In this document: positions 18,434 to 27,560 of the stretch, one piece after another
How positions within the stretch are numbered: position 1 is the first letter of the stretch
How the letters are laid out: each line of letters opens with the position of its first letter
Assembly (NCBI GenBank): GCA_965653565.1
Contig: CBFHAI010000025.1
Span: 1 to 64,000 of the forward strand
Source: JALCLA01 sp965653565
GTDB taxonomy: Bacteria; Pseudomonadota; Gammaproteobacteria; Xanthomonadales; Xanthomonadaceae
Direction: 5' to 3'
DNA length: 64,000 nucleotides
The notes under the pieces: generated by a model
What the model was told of the DNA's origin: nothing
Databases searched by the model: none
Seen by the model: only the letters and a program-made list of their open reading frames with translations
Translations under genes and position numbers: made by a program

Positions 18434-19264
18434 TCAGCCGTCGCTCGCCATCCGCAACACCAACGCCGCCAGGCTGCGCAGATCTTGCGCGTTGTGCATG
18501 GCGACGCGTCGAAGATCCGCCGCGCTGCCTCCGCGCAGGTAGTCCAGCCAGGCGCGCGGCGCCTGCGAGCCCGGCAGGTCATCCTCGCGCACCACGCCGA
18601 GCAATTGCCGCTCCACCGTGCCGAGCCGGCAGTTTTCCCAGTGCCCGCGATAGCGCCGCCGCACTGGATGCAGCAGATCCAGATGCGCCAGCCCCGCGAG
18701 CGGCGAGGGCAAGCGCGCGAGGCGATAGCGGGTGGCGAGCAGGGGCGCGTCGTAGCTCTTGCCGTTATAGCTCACCAGCACCTGCGACGGATCGAGCCAG
18801 CGCGCGAACTCGCGCAGCATCGACGTTTCGGCGGCCAGCGTGGTGATGGTGAGTTGCCGCAGACGCAATCGCCCCTCGTGCCAATCGGCCGCACCGATCA
18901 TGAAGGCGCGCGTGCCGGTGCCGCCGGCCAGGCCCGTGGTTTCGGTGTCGAAGCACAGCAGGCGCGAACAGGCCAGCGTTTCCATGCGCGCGAAACCGGC
19001 GTCGATCGATTCGGGCGCCGGCGGCCAGGCCGCCAACGTTTCGGCGAAGCGCAGGCCCGGTGCGATTTCCTCGCCCGGCACATCGCGATCGAACGCACGT
19101 GCCGGAGCCGGCACCGTGCCGGCGGCGCGTCCGCGCACGCCGAGCAAGCGCCGCAATTCTTCGATCGCCACGCCCGCGCCGGCACGCGCTTCGCGCACCG
19201 GTCCCACGGCCGTGGCGCCGGCCTGCGAGCGCAGACCGCGCAGCCGATCGGCGAGCGCACTCAT
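18434..19264 (-). CDS. DEDD-type exonuclease, MrfB/YprB-like
   Basis: A 276-aa RNase H-fold 3'-5' exonuclease domain protein. Motif I is LLCFDTETTGLAGG with Asp106 and Glu108. Further motifs are SYNGKSYDAPLLATRYRL and a C-terminal HNAQDLRSLA carrying the last His and Asp. In Bacillus subtilis the equivalent protein (YprB, now MrfB) works with the helicase YprA/MrfA in repair of mitomycin C adducts. That protein is longer and has a TPR-like C-terminus, which is missing here. The start codon overlaps the stop of the upstream helicase by four bases (19261-19264), so the two are translationally coupled. Confidence 0.8.
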   Translation of the reverse strand: MSALADRLRGLRSQAGATAVGPVREARAGAGVAIEELRRLLGVRGRAAGTVPAPARAFDRDVPGEEIAPGLRFAETLAAWPPAPESIDAGFARMETLACSRLLCFDTETTGLAGGTGTRAFMIGAADWHEGRLRLRQLTITTLAAETSMLREFARWLDPSQVLVSYNGKSYDAPLLATRYRLARLPSPLAGLAHLDLLHPVRRRYRGHWENCRLGTVERQLLGVVREDDLPGSQAPRAWLDYLRGGSAADLRRVAMHNAQDLRSLAALVLRMASDG

Positions 19265-21666
19265 GCGGCGCGCAGCTGCGCGAGCACCTGCAGCGCGAGC
19301 GCTTTCGGCGTCGACTGCGATCCGTCGGTAATCGCGAGCACCGGCCCGACGCAGGCCGGACAACCCAGGGCGCAATCGCAGGCGCCGATCAGATCGTGCG
19401 CGCGCTCGAGCAACTCGTCGCGCCGGCGATACAGCGGCTCGCTCAGGCCCACGCCACCGGGGAAGTTGTCGTAAAGGAACACCGTCGGCACGAAACGCGC
19501 GGGATTTTCCGCAGTCACCAGGCTGCCGTCGCCACCGCGCAATTGCCCGCGTCCACGCGCATCGGCGGCACCGAACCAGGCGCCGTCGCCGCTGCCGACC
19601 GATTTCTGCAGATCGCGACCTTCGGCCATCACGGCCAGCGTCGCCACCAGATGCAGCGCGTACGACGCACCGAGGAAGCCGTCGAGCGCGTCCTGCCGCG
19701 ACACGAAAACCTTGTCGAGCACTGCTTGCGTCAGTTGCCACCACACGGCCGTCGTGTGCAGTTCCTGGTCGGGCAGGTTCACCGGGCCGTAGCCGATGTT
19801 TTCGTGCGTGTAGTAGCGGATTTTCTTGTAGCCCGACACGCGCCGCACCACATGCACCTCGCCGTGATGCGCGGTGCCGGCGCCGCTGTGGGCACCATCG
19901 AAACGTTCGAGCACTTTCAACTTCGTGTAGTCGATGGCATCGGTGTAGTAGTCGACATGAGTGCGCGTGACGAAGGCCTTGCGGCCCTCCCAGTCGAGTT
20001 TCTCGACCTGGTACGGCACCGACTGCACCATGTGGATGGCGCCCTCGTACAGCGTGAGCGCGGCGGCGCTGTAGGCCACTTCGGCGATGATGGTCTGGCG
20101 GCCTTCGCTGCGATCGACCACGACGAAATTGCCGTCCGCCACCGAGCGCAGACTCACCGCATTGGCCGGATAACTGTCGGCGATCCATTCCCAGCGCTCG
20201 CCTTCCTGATGCAGCACGCCGCTTTCGCCGAGCACGGTGAGGAAATCGGCGGGGTCGAGCGGGCCGAAGCGATCGCCCGCCAGGAACGGCAACTCGAACG
20301 CCGCGCAGCGGATGTGATCGAGCAGGATCAGCGCCTGGTCGGGATGAATGCGCGCGTGTTCTGGGCTGGCATTGGCGAAGAATTCCGGATGCCGCACCAC
20401 GTACTGATCGAGCGCTTCGCTGCTGGCGACGAGCACGCCGAGCGACGGGCGCTGGCGCCGGCCCGCGCGTCCGAAACGCTGCCACGTCGCAGCGACGGAA
20501 CCCGGATAGCCGTTGAGCACGACGACATCGAGGCTGCCGATGTCGACACCCAATTCCAATGCCGAGGTGCTGACGATGCCGTCGATGCGCCCGTCGCGCA
20601 TGTCGCGCTCGGCGGCGCGGCGTTCGGTCGGCAGATAACCGCCGCGATACGCGCGGATGCGCGGTGCCTTGCGTGGATCGTTGTCGAACACGTCCTTCAG
20701 GTATTTCGTCAGCACTTCGACCATTAGCCGCGAGTGCGCGAACACCAGCGTCTTCAAGCCGGCCTTGATCGCGATGCGCGCGATACGGTTCGACTGCGAT
20801 CGCGCCGACGCGCGCAGGCCCAGATCGGCATTCGTCACCGGCGGATTCCACAACAGAACATGCTTCTCGCCGACCGGCGCGCCGCTCTCGGTGATGGCGG
20901 TGACGTCGCGCTCGAGCAAGGCTTCGGCATGCTGTTTCGGATTGCCGATGGTCGCCGAGCACAGGATGAACTGCGGCGTCACGCCGTAGAATTCGCAAAC
21001 GCGCTTGAGCCGCCGCAGCACGTTCGCCACATGCGACCCGAACACGCCGCGATAGGTGTGCACTTCGTCGATCACCACATAGCGTAGGTTCTCGAAGAAC
21101 TGCGCCCACTTGGTGTGGTGCGGCAGGATCGCCTGGTGCAGCATGTCCGGATTGCTCACCACGATATCGCCGTTCAGGCGGATCGACTGGCGCGCATCGC
21201 CGGGCGTGTCGCCGTCGAAGGTTGCAGCGCGGATGCCGAGATTTCCCGCACGATTGATTTCGAGCAGTTCGGCCACCTGATCCTGCGCCAGGGCCTTGGT
21301 CGGGAACAGGTACAGCGCCTTCTTGCGGTCGCGCAACGCGGCATCGAGCACCGGCAGCGTGTAGCACAGCGTCTTGCCCGAGGCCGTCGGCGTCACCGCC
21401 ACGAAATCCTCGCCGCGCCGCGCCGCCTCCCAGGCCTCGGCCTGATGGCTGTAGAGCTGCGTCACCCCGCGCGAGCGCAAGGCAGCGACGACCGGTTCCG
21501 GCAATTCATCCGGCAGCGGCGCGAACCGACCCGGCCGCGCCGGCAGCGCGATGTGATGCGTGATGCGCGATCCGTACTTGCGCTGCAGGCCCGCGGCCAG
21601 CGCATGGCCATCGCTGCTGGGCGCGGCGGGGATGGATTCGATCGGCAGCGGGCGTAGCGCGTTCAT
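19261..21666 (-). CDS. DEAD/DEAH-box helicase with DUF1998-type C-terminus, MrfA/YprA-like
   Basis: An 801-aa SF2 helicase. Motifs include LYSHQAEAWEAARRG (Q-like), Walker A TPTASGKT (92-99), DEVH (200-203), SATIGNP, LELGVDIGSLDVVV and QRFGRAGRR. The C-terminus carries a four-cysteine cluster at 763, 765, 769 and 772 (CDCALGCPAC), the metal or Fe-S site typical of the YprA/MrfA and Hrq1 group. These unwind damaged DNA, so together with the adjoining exonuclease this suggests crosslink or adduct repair. I start at MNALRPLPIE (21666); the frame stays open to 21822, but the extension is not family-like. Confidence 0.85.
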   Translation of the reverse strand: MNALRPLPIESIPAAPSSDGHALAAGLQRKYGSRITHHIALPARPGRFAPLPDELPEPVVAALRSRGVTQLYSHQAEAWEAARRGEDFVAVTPTASGKTLCYTLPVLDAALRDRKKALYLFPTKALAQDQVAELLEINRAGNLGIRAATFDGDTPGDARQSIRLNGDIVVSNPDMLHQAILPHHTKWAQFFENLRYVVIDEVHTYRGVFGSHVANVLRRLKRVCEFYGVTPQFILCSATIGNPKQHAEALLERDVTAITESGAPVGEKHVLLWNPPVTNADLGLRASARSQSNRIARIAIKAGLKTLVFAHSRLMVEVLTKYLKDVFDNDPRKAPRIRAYRGGYLPTERRAAERDMRDGRIDGIVSTSALELGVDIGSLDVVVLNGYPGSVAATWQRFGRAGRRQRPSLGVLVASSEALDQYVVRHPEFFANASPEHARIHPDQALILLDHIRCAAFELPFLAGDRFGPLDPADFLTVLGESGVLHQEGERWEWIADSYPANAVSLRSVADGNFVVVDRSEGRQTIIAEVAYSAAALTLYEGAIHMVQSVPYQVEKLDWEGRKAFVTRTHVDYYTDAIDYTKLKVLERFDGAHSGAGTAHHGEVHVVRRVSGYKKIRYYTHENIGYGPVNLPDQELHTTAVWWQLTQAVLDKVFVSRQDALDGFLGASYALHLVATLAVMAEGRDLQKSVGSGDGAWFGAADARGRGQLRGGDGSLVTAENPARFVPTVFLYDNFPGGVGLSEPLYRRRDELLERAHDLIGACDCALGCPACVGPVLAITDGSQSTPKALALQVLAQLRAA

Positions 21667-21888
21667 GCGGGGGGTTGCAGGAGGGTGGCCGGCATTTTCT
21701 GCTGTGGGGCGTCTCAGGGGATGAGACGGCCGCCATGCGCTCGGCGAGATCCTTTGTAGATTTTTCCGATTTCCTTCCGCGCCAGGCGGAATCCGCAAAA
21801 AGGCCTTCAGCCGAGTGTCCACATTCTGTTGCGCCTGCGTACTTCAGCGCTGGACGGCACATTCCGGTGTCGGCAGTGGAGAATTTGC

Positions 21889-24800
21889 ATGTCTGGACCT
21901 GGCGCGAAATCTATCGGAGCAACCCGGCGCGGCAACGCGATTGTCGGAAACCTCGCGCGCAGTTGCCTGAGCGCCCTGCTGGCGCTCGGCTTGGCGGGGA
22001 ATGCCTGGGCGCAGGAAGGAGCGCCGGATCCGACGTTCGCTGGCAACAGCAGCGGCCGCATACATATTGCGCCGGACTTCATTGCCTCAGGCAACGATTT
22101 CGCGGGGGCGCTGGCGATCAATAGTTATGGATCTGCATTTGTCGTTGGCTGGGCCGAGGCGGCTAACGGCACATCTGATGCGTTCTATTCTGTGAAGGAA
22201 GCAACCCTGGACGGAGGAACCAGTTGCAGCCAAGCGTATTCCCAGCGCGTTTGCTGGCGCTATCCCAAGCTAGAGTCGGAAACACATGACCAGGCATTCC
22301 GCGGAATAGCGCTATGGGAACAGTATGACCCAAACAATACCAGCGAAGTATTCATCGCCGGCACCGAAGACAGGACCTTCGTCCTTGGACCGCAGTCGAT
22401 TCCTCAGACAGTCCGTGCCGGCGTGCTTGTCCGCCGCACGGCGCTTTCCGGCAACTCGAGCGATGTATTCAAAGTCAACGGGCCCTATGGCGCGAACGAA
22501 AGCTCGGCGTTCAACGATCTGGTCCATGACAAAGCGAATGGCCACGTCATCGTCGCCGGCAGCTATGGCACCAACCAACTCGGCAGTTCCGATTTCTTCA
22601 TTGCCCGATATCACGACAACGGTGGGCTCGATGTCGGCTTCAGCGACGACGGCCGATTGGTCGTTCCCTTCGATCTCGATTTCGCGCAAGGTCTTAACAC
22701 AGTCGACTTCGCCACGTCCGTCGCGCTGGCTCCGGACGGCACGATCTGGGCGGCCGGTACGGCCACGGAGGGCAGCAAGACCGATTTCGCCGTCGTGAAA
22801 ATCTCCCCGCTGGGCGAGGTGCTCGGCACACAGCGGGTCGCCTTCGATCAACCCGGTGGCGCACAAGCCGACCGGCTGGTCGACATGGTGGTCGATCATC
22901 TTGGTCGTGTGATTTTGCTCGGCACGATCGATGGCAGTAGCGCCAATGACGAGCACGTCGGCGTCGCACGCCTGCTGCCGGATCTGTCGTTCGACCAGAG
23001 TTTCGGTAGCGCCGGCACGGGTCGGGTTGTCGTTGATTTTGTCTTTCCCGCTGAACGCGACAAGGCCGGCGCAATTGCGATCGGACCCGATGGCCGCCTC
23101 TGGATCACCGGTACGCACTACACCGGCGATGCGACGAACGAATCCAGAATCGCGGTGGCGAAGCTTTCACCTAACGGGTTGCTCGACTATTTCGGCTTCG
23201 CCAAATCGGTGCAGTTCGACAGTGACGACGATCCCAGTCAGCCCAGCAGCGGTTTCGATCGGGGCGTCGATATCGAAGTCGCTGCCGCGCGAGTGACGGT
23301 GCTGGCCGACTACGCCCAGGGAAACGGACCGGGTCAGCCCGACGACAGCGATCTCGTACTGCTGGGGCTGCAAGCAAGTGCGATCACCGCCGACCTTTCG
23401 ACGACGATCGAAGCCACGCCTGACGAAGTCGCACTGTCTGGGGCAGACGTCGCCGTCGAGGTGGAAGTGTCCAATGCCGGGCCTGAGCCGGCTACCGATG
23501 TATTGATGACACTTGAATTGCCGCCGGGCGCGACGCTCAAGTCGAGCGATGCGCCGGGCTGGGATTGCGAGGTGATTATCGAGCCCGACGCAATTCCACA
23601 GCTGCAAAAAGAGGTGGTCCGTTGCCATCGCGACGAGATCGCAGTGGGGGGCACTGCCCAACTCGGGTTCGAAACCACGGCGCCGACCATCCGCGGCCAA
23701 CATAGCTACTCGGTTAAGGCCGACAGCAACGAGTTTGATCCGGACCACGGGAGCGCCAGTGCCGAAGTCTTCGTGGAAGGCTTCCAGACGACCAAGACGG
23801 CCAACGTCGGCCCGGATGGCGTCGCCTCACCGGGTGAACTTATCGAGTATCAGATCGACCTGATCGCCCAGGACCCGGCTGATCTCAATCCCACGAAATC
23901 CGCGATCCAAGTAACCGACGTCGTCCCTGCGGATACCACCTTCGTCACCGGTTCCGGCTCAGGCCCGGGCGTCAGCTACAACGCAGCACAGAACCAAGTT
24001 TCGTGGCAGCTTCCCGCTGGTTTCACCGGCGCCGTGCCGCCGCTGAAATTCTCGGTGCTCGTGTCGGAAACGCCTGCCGGGTCGCATATCGAAAACACGC
24101 ACTTCGTGAACGGGGCGCAAGGCTGCCTCTCGCCGCCATGTACTTCGACGCCCATCCCCGGCGCGGACCTCGACTTCTCGCTCACCGCGCCCGCCAACGC
24201 CGCTCGCGGCGCGCAGATTGCCTACCAGATCGAAGGCTTCAACCACGGTCCGGATGTGGCCATGGATGTCGCCGTTGATCTGGCGATTCCGTCTGGCAGC
24301 ACCTTCGAGAGCGCAATCGGTAGCGGCTGGACCTGCGCGCCAAACGGCACCGTCGTCCATTGCGCCCGCGCCTTCCTCGCCGCCGGCTATGCCGCGCCGG
24401 GAATCGAAATCGTACTGACCGCGCCGCCCGCTTCCGGAACCGTCGTTGCGACTTGCGACGCGACCTCCGCGAGCTACGACGTATCGCCAGCCGATCCGGA
24501 TTGCACCGCCAGCACCGTAGTGCGGGCCGTCCAGGCAACGAAAACGGTGGCTGCAGGCACCGATGGCCTGGCTGCACCGGGCGAGACCCTCACCTACACC
24601 ATTTCGGTAAGCGATCCCGACGCGTCTACGCCCATGGGCAAGGCCGCAGCGCCCGATCCCACGGTTATCGCCATCAGCGATGGAATTCCGGCGGGAACCA
24701 CCTACGTGCCAGGTTCGGCCACCGGCCCGGGCGCCACGTTCTCCGCCGGCTCGAATTTCCTGCACTGGACGGTGCCGCTGAATTTCACCTCGCCGCAGAT

Positions 24801-27045
24801 TCTCACGTTCCAGGTGACGGTCGACGCCCCGCTCACCGCCTCGCCGATCGAAAACACGCATTACGTCTACAACGCTCCTGCTTGCGCACAGGTTCCGTGC
24901 GTCGCTACCGGCACCACGCAGCCCGCGCTGGATACCGACGGGGACGGCGAACCGGATGCGACCGACAATTGCCCGGGCATTCCCAATCCCGACCAGTTGG
25001 ACACCGACGGAGACGGCGCCGGCGATGCCTGCGACGACGACGACGATGACGATGCCGATCCGGATACGGGTGACAACTGTCCCTTGATCGCGAACCCCGG
25101 TCAGGAAGACTCCGACAATGATGGGATCGGCGATGCCTGCGATCTGGATCCCACCGAGGAAACCAACGACAGCGATGGCGATAACGTCGGCGACGACGTT
25201 GACAACTGCGTCTCGATTCCCAACCCCGACCAAACCGACACCGACGGTGATGGGCAAGGCGACGCCTGCGACGTCGATGACGACGACGATGAAGTCAACG
25301 ATCCGGCCGACAACTGCCCGTTGATCGAAAACACTGATCAAGCCGACATCGACGGCGATGGGAAGGGCGACGCCTGCGACACGGATGACGACAACGATGG
25401 CTTGGTCGACCCGGCCGACAACTGCCCGGCGGTGAACAACCCGCAACAGGAAGACGCCGACGGCGATGGCATTGGCGACGTGTGCGATGACGACGCCGAC
25501 GGCGATGGTTTCGACAATGAGGAAGACAACTGCCCCGTCGACCCGAACCCGGGTCAAGAAGACCAGGACGGAGACGGTGCCGGCGATGCGTGCGACGACA
25601 ACTTGCCGCCCACCGATTCGGATGGCGATGGCGTCCCTGATGCCACTGACAACTGCCCCGCCATCGCTAACCCGGGCCAGGACAACAATGACGGTGATGC
25701 CCAGGGCGACGCCTGCGACAACGACGACGACAACGATGGCGTGGCGGATACCGACGACAACTGCCAGTTCGTCGCAAATCCGGGTCAGGAAAACGACGAC
25801 GGCGATGCCGCCGGCAACGCTTGCGACGACAATCCCGGCGGCTCGGATCAGGATACGGACGGCGATGGCGTCGTCGATCCGCAGGACAACTGCCCCGCGA
25901 TTGCCAACGACGATCAAGCCAACAATGACGGCGACGCGCAAGGCGATGCCTGCGACACCGATGACGACAACGACGGCGTCCTTGATGGGGCAGACAACTG
26001 TCAATTCGTAGCCAATCCGGGCCAGCAGGACGTCAACCAGAACGGTATCGGCGACGCCTGCGACGGCATCGCTCCGCCGGTCGATTCCGACGGCGATGGC
26101 GTTCCCGATAACACCGACAACTGTCCTGTCGTAGATAACCCGGGCCAGGCTAACAACGATGGCGACGAGTTCGGCGATGCCTGCGACGATGACGACGACA
26201 ACGACGGCGTGCCCGACGCTGGTGACAACTGCCAGTTCGTCGAGAACCCCGGCCAGGAGAACGACGACGGCGATGCCGCCGGCAACGCTTGCGACGACAA
26301 TCCCGGCGGCTCGGATCCGGATACGGACGGCGATGGCGTCGTCGATCCGCAGGACAACTGCCCCGTGGTTGCGAATGGCGATCAGGACAACAACGATGGC
26401 GACCAGGAAGGCGACGCGTGCGACGACGACGACGACAACGACGGCGTGCTGGACGACGAGCCCGACAACTGCCAGTTCGAAGCCAATCCCGGCCAGGAGG
26501 ATGCGGATGAGAATGGCGTGGGCGACGTGTGCGAAGTGGGTGTCTGCAGCAACCAGGGTGGCGACGTGGATCAGGACGGCATCTGTGGCGACGACGATAT
26601 CTGCCCGACCATCTCGCCGAATCAGTGTTCGAACCTGGTGGTCGATGTGCAGGAAGGCAGCGCGTACGCGGTCGACGGAGAGATCGCCACGTTCGACTTC
26701 ACTTTGCTCAACAAGGGCAATCTGCCAGCCAACGGCATCACGATCGCGCTGAGCCCGTCGACATCCTTCGTCGATCCGGACTGGACGTGCGTCGGATGTC
26801 CGGCCGGTACGACGGGAGATGTGACTCAAGGTATCGAGATCGCGACGCTTCCTGCCGGTTCGGCGCAGATTTCGTTCACCTTGGTGGGCATCGCAGATGC
26901 GACGCAGGGAGCGATGGTTTCACTGAGTGTCGATGCTGCAACCAACTCTCCGGCACAGGAGGGAAATCCCGACGACAACCATGACGAGGACAGTTACCCG
27001 CACAGCCCGTCGGTATTCTTCTCTTATGGCTTCGCGGTAAATTAG
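21889..27045 (+). CDS. Large exported protein with delta-60, DUF11 and thrombospondin type-3 repeats
   Basis: A 1,718-aa protein. After a signal peptide (hydrophobic SCLSALLALGLAGNAWAQ near residues 25-42), residues about 90-490 carry delta-60-type repeats (GLDVGFSDDGRLVVPF, ALAPDGTIWAAGT). Residues about 500-1010 hold several DUF11-like beta-sandwich domains (VEVSNAGPEPATDVLMTLEL). Residues 1014-1549 hold fourteen thrombospondin type-3 calcium-binding repeats of the DNCP..NPGQ.D.DGDG.GDACD kind. A final DUF11-like domain ends VFFSYGFAVN. It is probably a calcium-stiffened extracellular or surface protein; no catalytic site is visible. The start at 21889 is chosen for the signal peptide; the frame is open to 21829. 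Confidence 0.85.
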   Translation: MSGPGAKSIGATRRGNAIVGNLARSCLSALLALGLAGNAWAQEGAPDPTFAGNSSGRIHIAPDFIASGNDFAGALAINSYGSAFVVGWAEAANGTSDAFYSVKEATLDGGTSCSQAYSQRVCWRYPKLESETHDQAFRGIALWEQYDPNNTSEVFIAGTEDRTFVLGPQSIPQTVRAGVLVRRTALSGNSSDVFKVNGPYGANESSAFNDLVHDKANGHVIVAGSYGTNQLGSSDFFIARYHDNGGLDVGFSDDGRLVVPFDLDFAQGLNTVDFATSVALAPDGTIWAAGTATEGSKTDFAVVKISPLGEVLGTQRVAFDQPGGAQADRLVDMVVDHLGRVILLGTIDGSSANDEHVGVARLLPDLSFDQSFGSAGTGRVVVDFVFPAERDKAGAIAIGPDGRLWITGTHYTGDATNESRIAVAKLSPNGLLDYFGFAKSVQFDSDDDPSQPSSGFDRGVDIEVAAARVTVLADYAQGNGPGQPDDSDLVLLGLQASAITADLSTTIEATPDEVALSGADVAVEVEVSNAGPEPATDVLMTLELPPGATLKSSDAPGWDCEVIIEPDAIPQLQKEVVRCHRDEIAVGGTAQLGFETTAPTIRGQHSYSVKADSNEFDPDHGSASAEVFVEGFQTTKTANVGPDGVASPGELIEYQIDLIAQDPADLNPTKSAIQVTDVVPADTTFVTGSGSGPGVSYNAAQNQVSWQLPAGFTGAVPPLKFSVLVSETPAGSHIENTHFVNGAQGCLSPPCTSTPIPGADLDFSLTAPANAARGAQIAYQIEGFNHGPDVAMDVAVDLAIPSGSTFESAIGSGWTCAPNGTVVHCARAFLAAGYAAPGIEIVLTAPPASGTVVATCDATSASYDVSPADPDCTASTVVRAVQATKTVAAGTDGLAAPGETLTYTISVSDPDASTPMGKAAAPDPTVIAISDGIPAGTTYVPGSATGPGATFSAGSNFLHWTVPLNFTSPQILTFQVTVDAPLTASPIENTHYVYNAPACAQVPCVATGTTQPALDTDGDGEPDATDNCPGIPNPDQLDTDGDGAGDACDDDDDDDADPDTGDNCPLIANPGQEDSDNDGIGDACDLDPTEETNDSDGDNVGDDVDNCVSIPNPDQTDTDGDGQGDACDVDDDDDEVNDPADNCPLIENTDQADIDGDGKGDACDTDDDNDGLVDPADNCPAVNNPQQEDADGDGIGDVCDDDADGDGFDNEEDNCPVDPNPGQEDQDGDGAGDACDDNLPPTDSDGDGVPDATDNCPAIANPGQDNNDGDAQGDACDNDDDNDGVADTDDNCQFVANPGQENDDGDAAGNACDDNPGGSDQDTDGDGVVDPQDNCPAIANDDQANNDGDAQGDACDTDDDNDGVLDGADNCQFVANPGQQDVNQNGIGDACDGIAPPVDSDGDGVPDNTDNCPVVDNPGQANNDGDEFGDACDDDDDNDGVPDAGDNCQFVENPGQENDDGDAAGNACDDNPGGSDPDTDGDGVVDPQDNCPVVANGDQDNNDGDQEGDACDDDDDNDGVLDDEPDNCQFEANPGQEDADENGVGDVCEVGVCSNQGGDVDQDGICGDDDICPTISPNQCSNLVVDVQEGSAYAVDGEIATFDFTLLNKGNLPANGITIALSPSTSFVDPDWTCVGCPAGTTGDVTQGIEIATLPAGSAQISFTLVGIADATQGAMVSLSVDAATNSPAQEGNPDDNHDEDSYPHSPSVFFSYGFAVN
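24931..26535 (+). repeat. Thrombospondin type-3 repeat array (14 units)
   Basis: Tandem coding repeats with 14 DNC motifs inside the 21889-27045 gene. The Asp-rich loops would bind dozens of calcium ions. Two segments, 25793-25897 and 26261-26365, are identical at 104 of 105 bases by eye, exactly 468 bases (156 codons) apart. This indicates a recent internal duplication. Confidence 0.85.
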
Positions 27046-27560
27046 CCTAAAGGCTTTGTGACGGTCTGGCCGTGCTTCCGGAAATGCCGGAAGCACGGTC
27101 GCAAGACCAAGTAGCGGCTTTTGGCGGTGGCGTAAGCGATCGTTGCGAAACCGGAGCTGCCGCACGCGCCGATGCCTACCAATGACTCGTTGACGCGGGT
27201 TTTGCGCTTTTCTGCGCAGCCAGGATCCAATCCTCCGGCATACCGAACATTCCGCGTATCGTGCGCCGGCCACCTTCGAACTGCCGGTCGCGCTGGCACG
27301 CCGCTGGCCGCCGGCTTAGCCGCGCGCGATTTCGAGTCGCTGTGATGGATCTTATACGGCTTGTCGGCTGCCACGCTCAGTGCCTGAGACGATTGCGCGA
27401 TGCATGTTTGACCCACGGGCGGGCGGTGGCGCGTAGATCGCAAAGATCTGCAACAGTCGCTCCATTTTTGTCCGAAGTGATCTGAAAGCTCGTACGGCGA
27501 GGAAGCCCAGCGATCGCCGAATAACGGCTACCGCTTCCTCTAGCCCTTTCAGGAGTCACT
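27046..27560. other. Non-coding gap with a terminator-like hairpin
   Basis: A perfect 12-bp stem CCGTGCTTCCGG / CCGGAAGCACGG (27070-27081, 27087-27098; loop AAATG) follows the large exported protein gene and probably terminates it. The remaining 460 bases contain no convincing gene. An AGGAG at 27551-27555 serves the collagenase start. Confidence 0.55.
27070..27098 (+). terminator. Hairpin downstream of the TSP3-repeat protein gene
   Basis: 12-bp perfect inverted repeat with a 5-base loop, 25 bases after the stop at 27045. There is no T-tract. Confidence 0.6.

Noticed and set aside
18434..21367. A 977-codon single frame joining the exonuclease to part of the helicase
   Set aside because: Its N-terminal part is out of frame with the helicase. 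The ATGA overlap at 19261-19264 shows two separate genes.
24931..26535. Regular DNA repeats, considered as CRISPR or a satellite
   Set aside because: They are in-frame coding units of a calcium-binding repeat with variable positions inside, not identical repeats with unique spacers.
23959..26829. A 956-codon minus-strand frame over the TSP3 repeats
   Set aside because: It is the mirror of the Asp/Gly repeat codons and gives a Val/Ile/Ala repeat with no start signal. It is a shadow.
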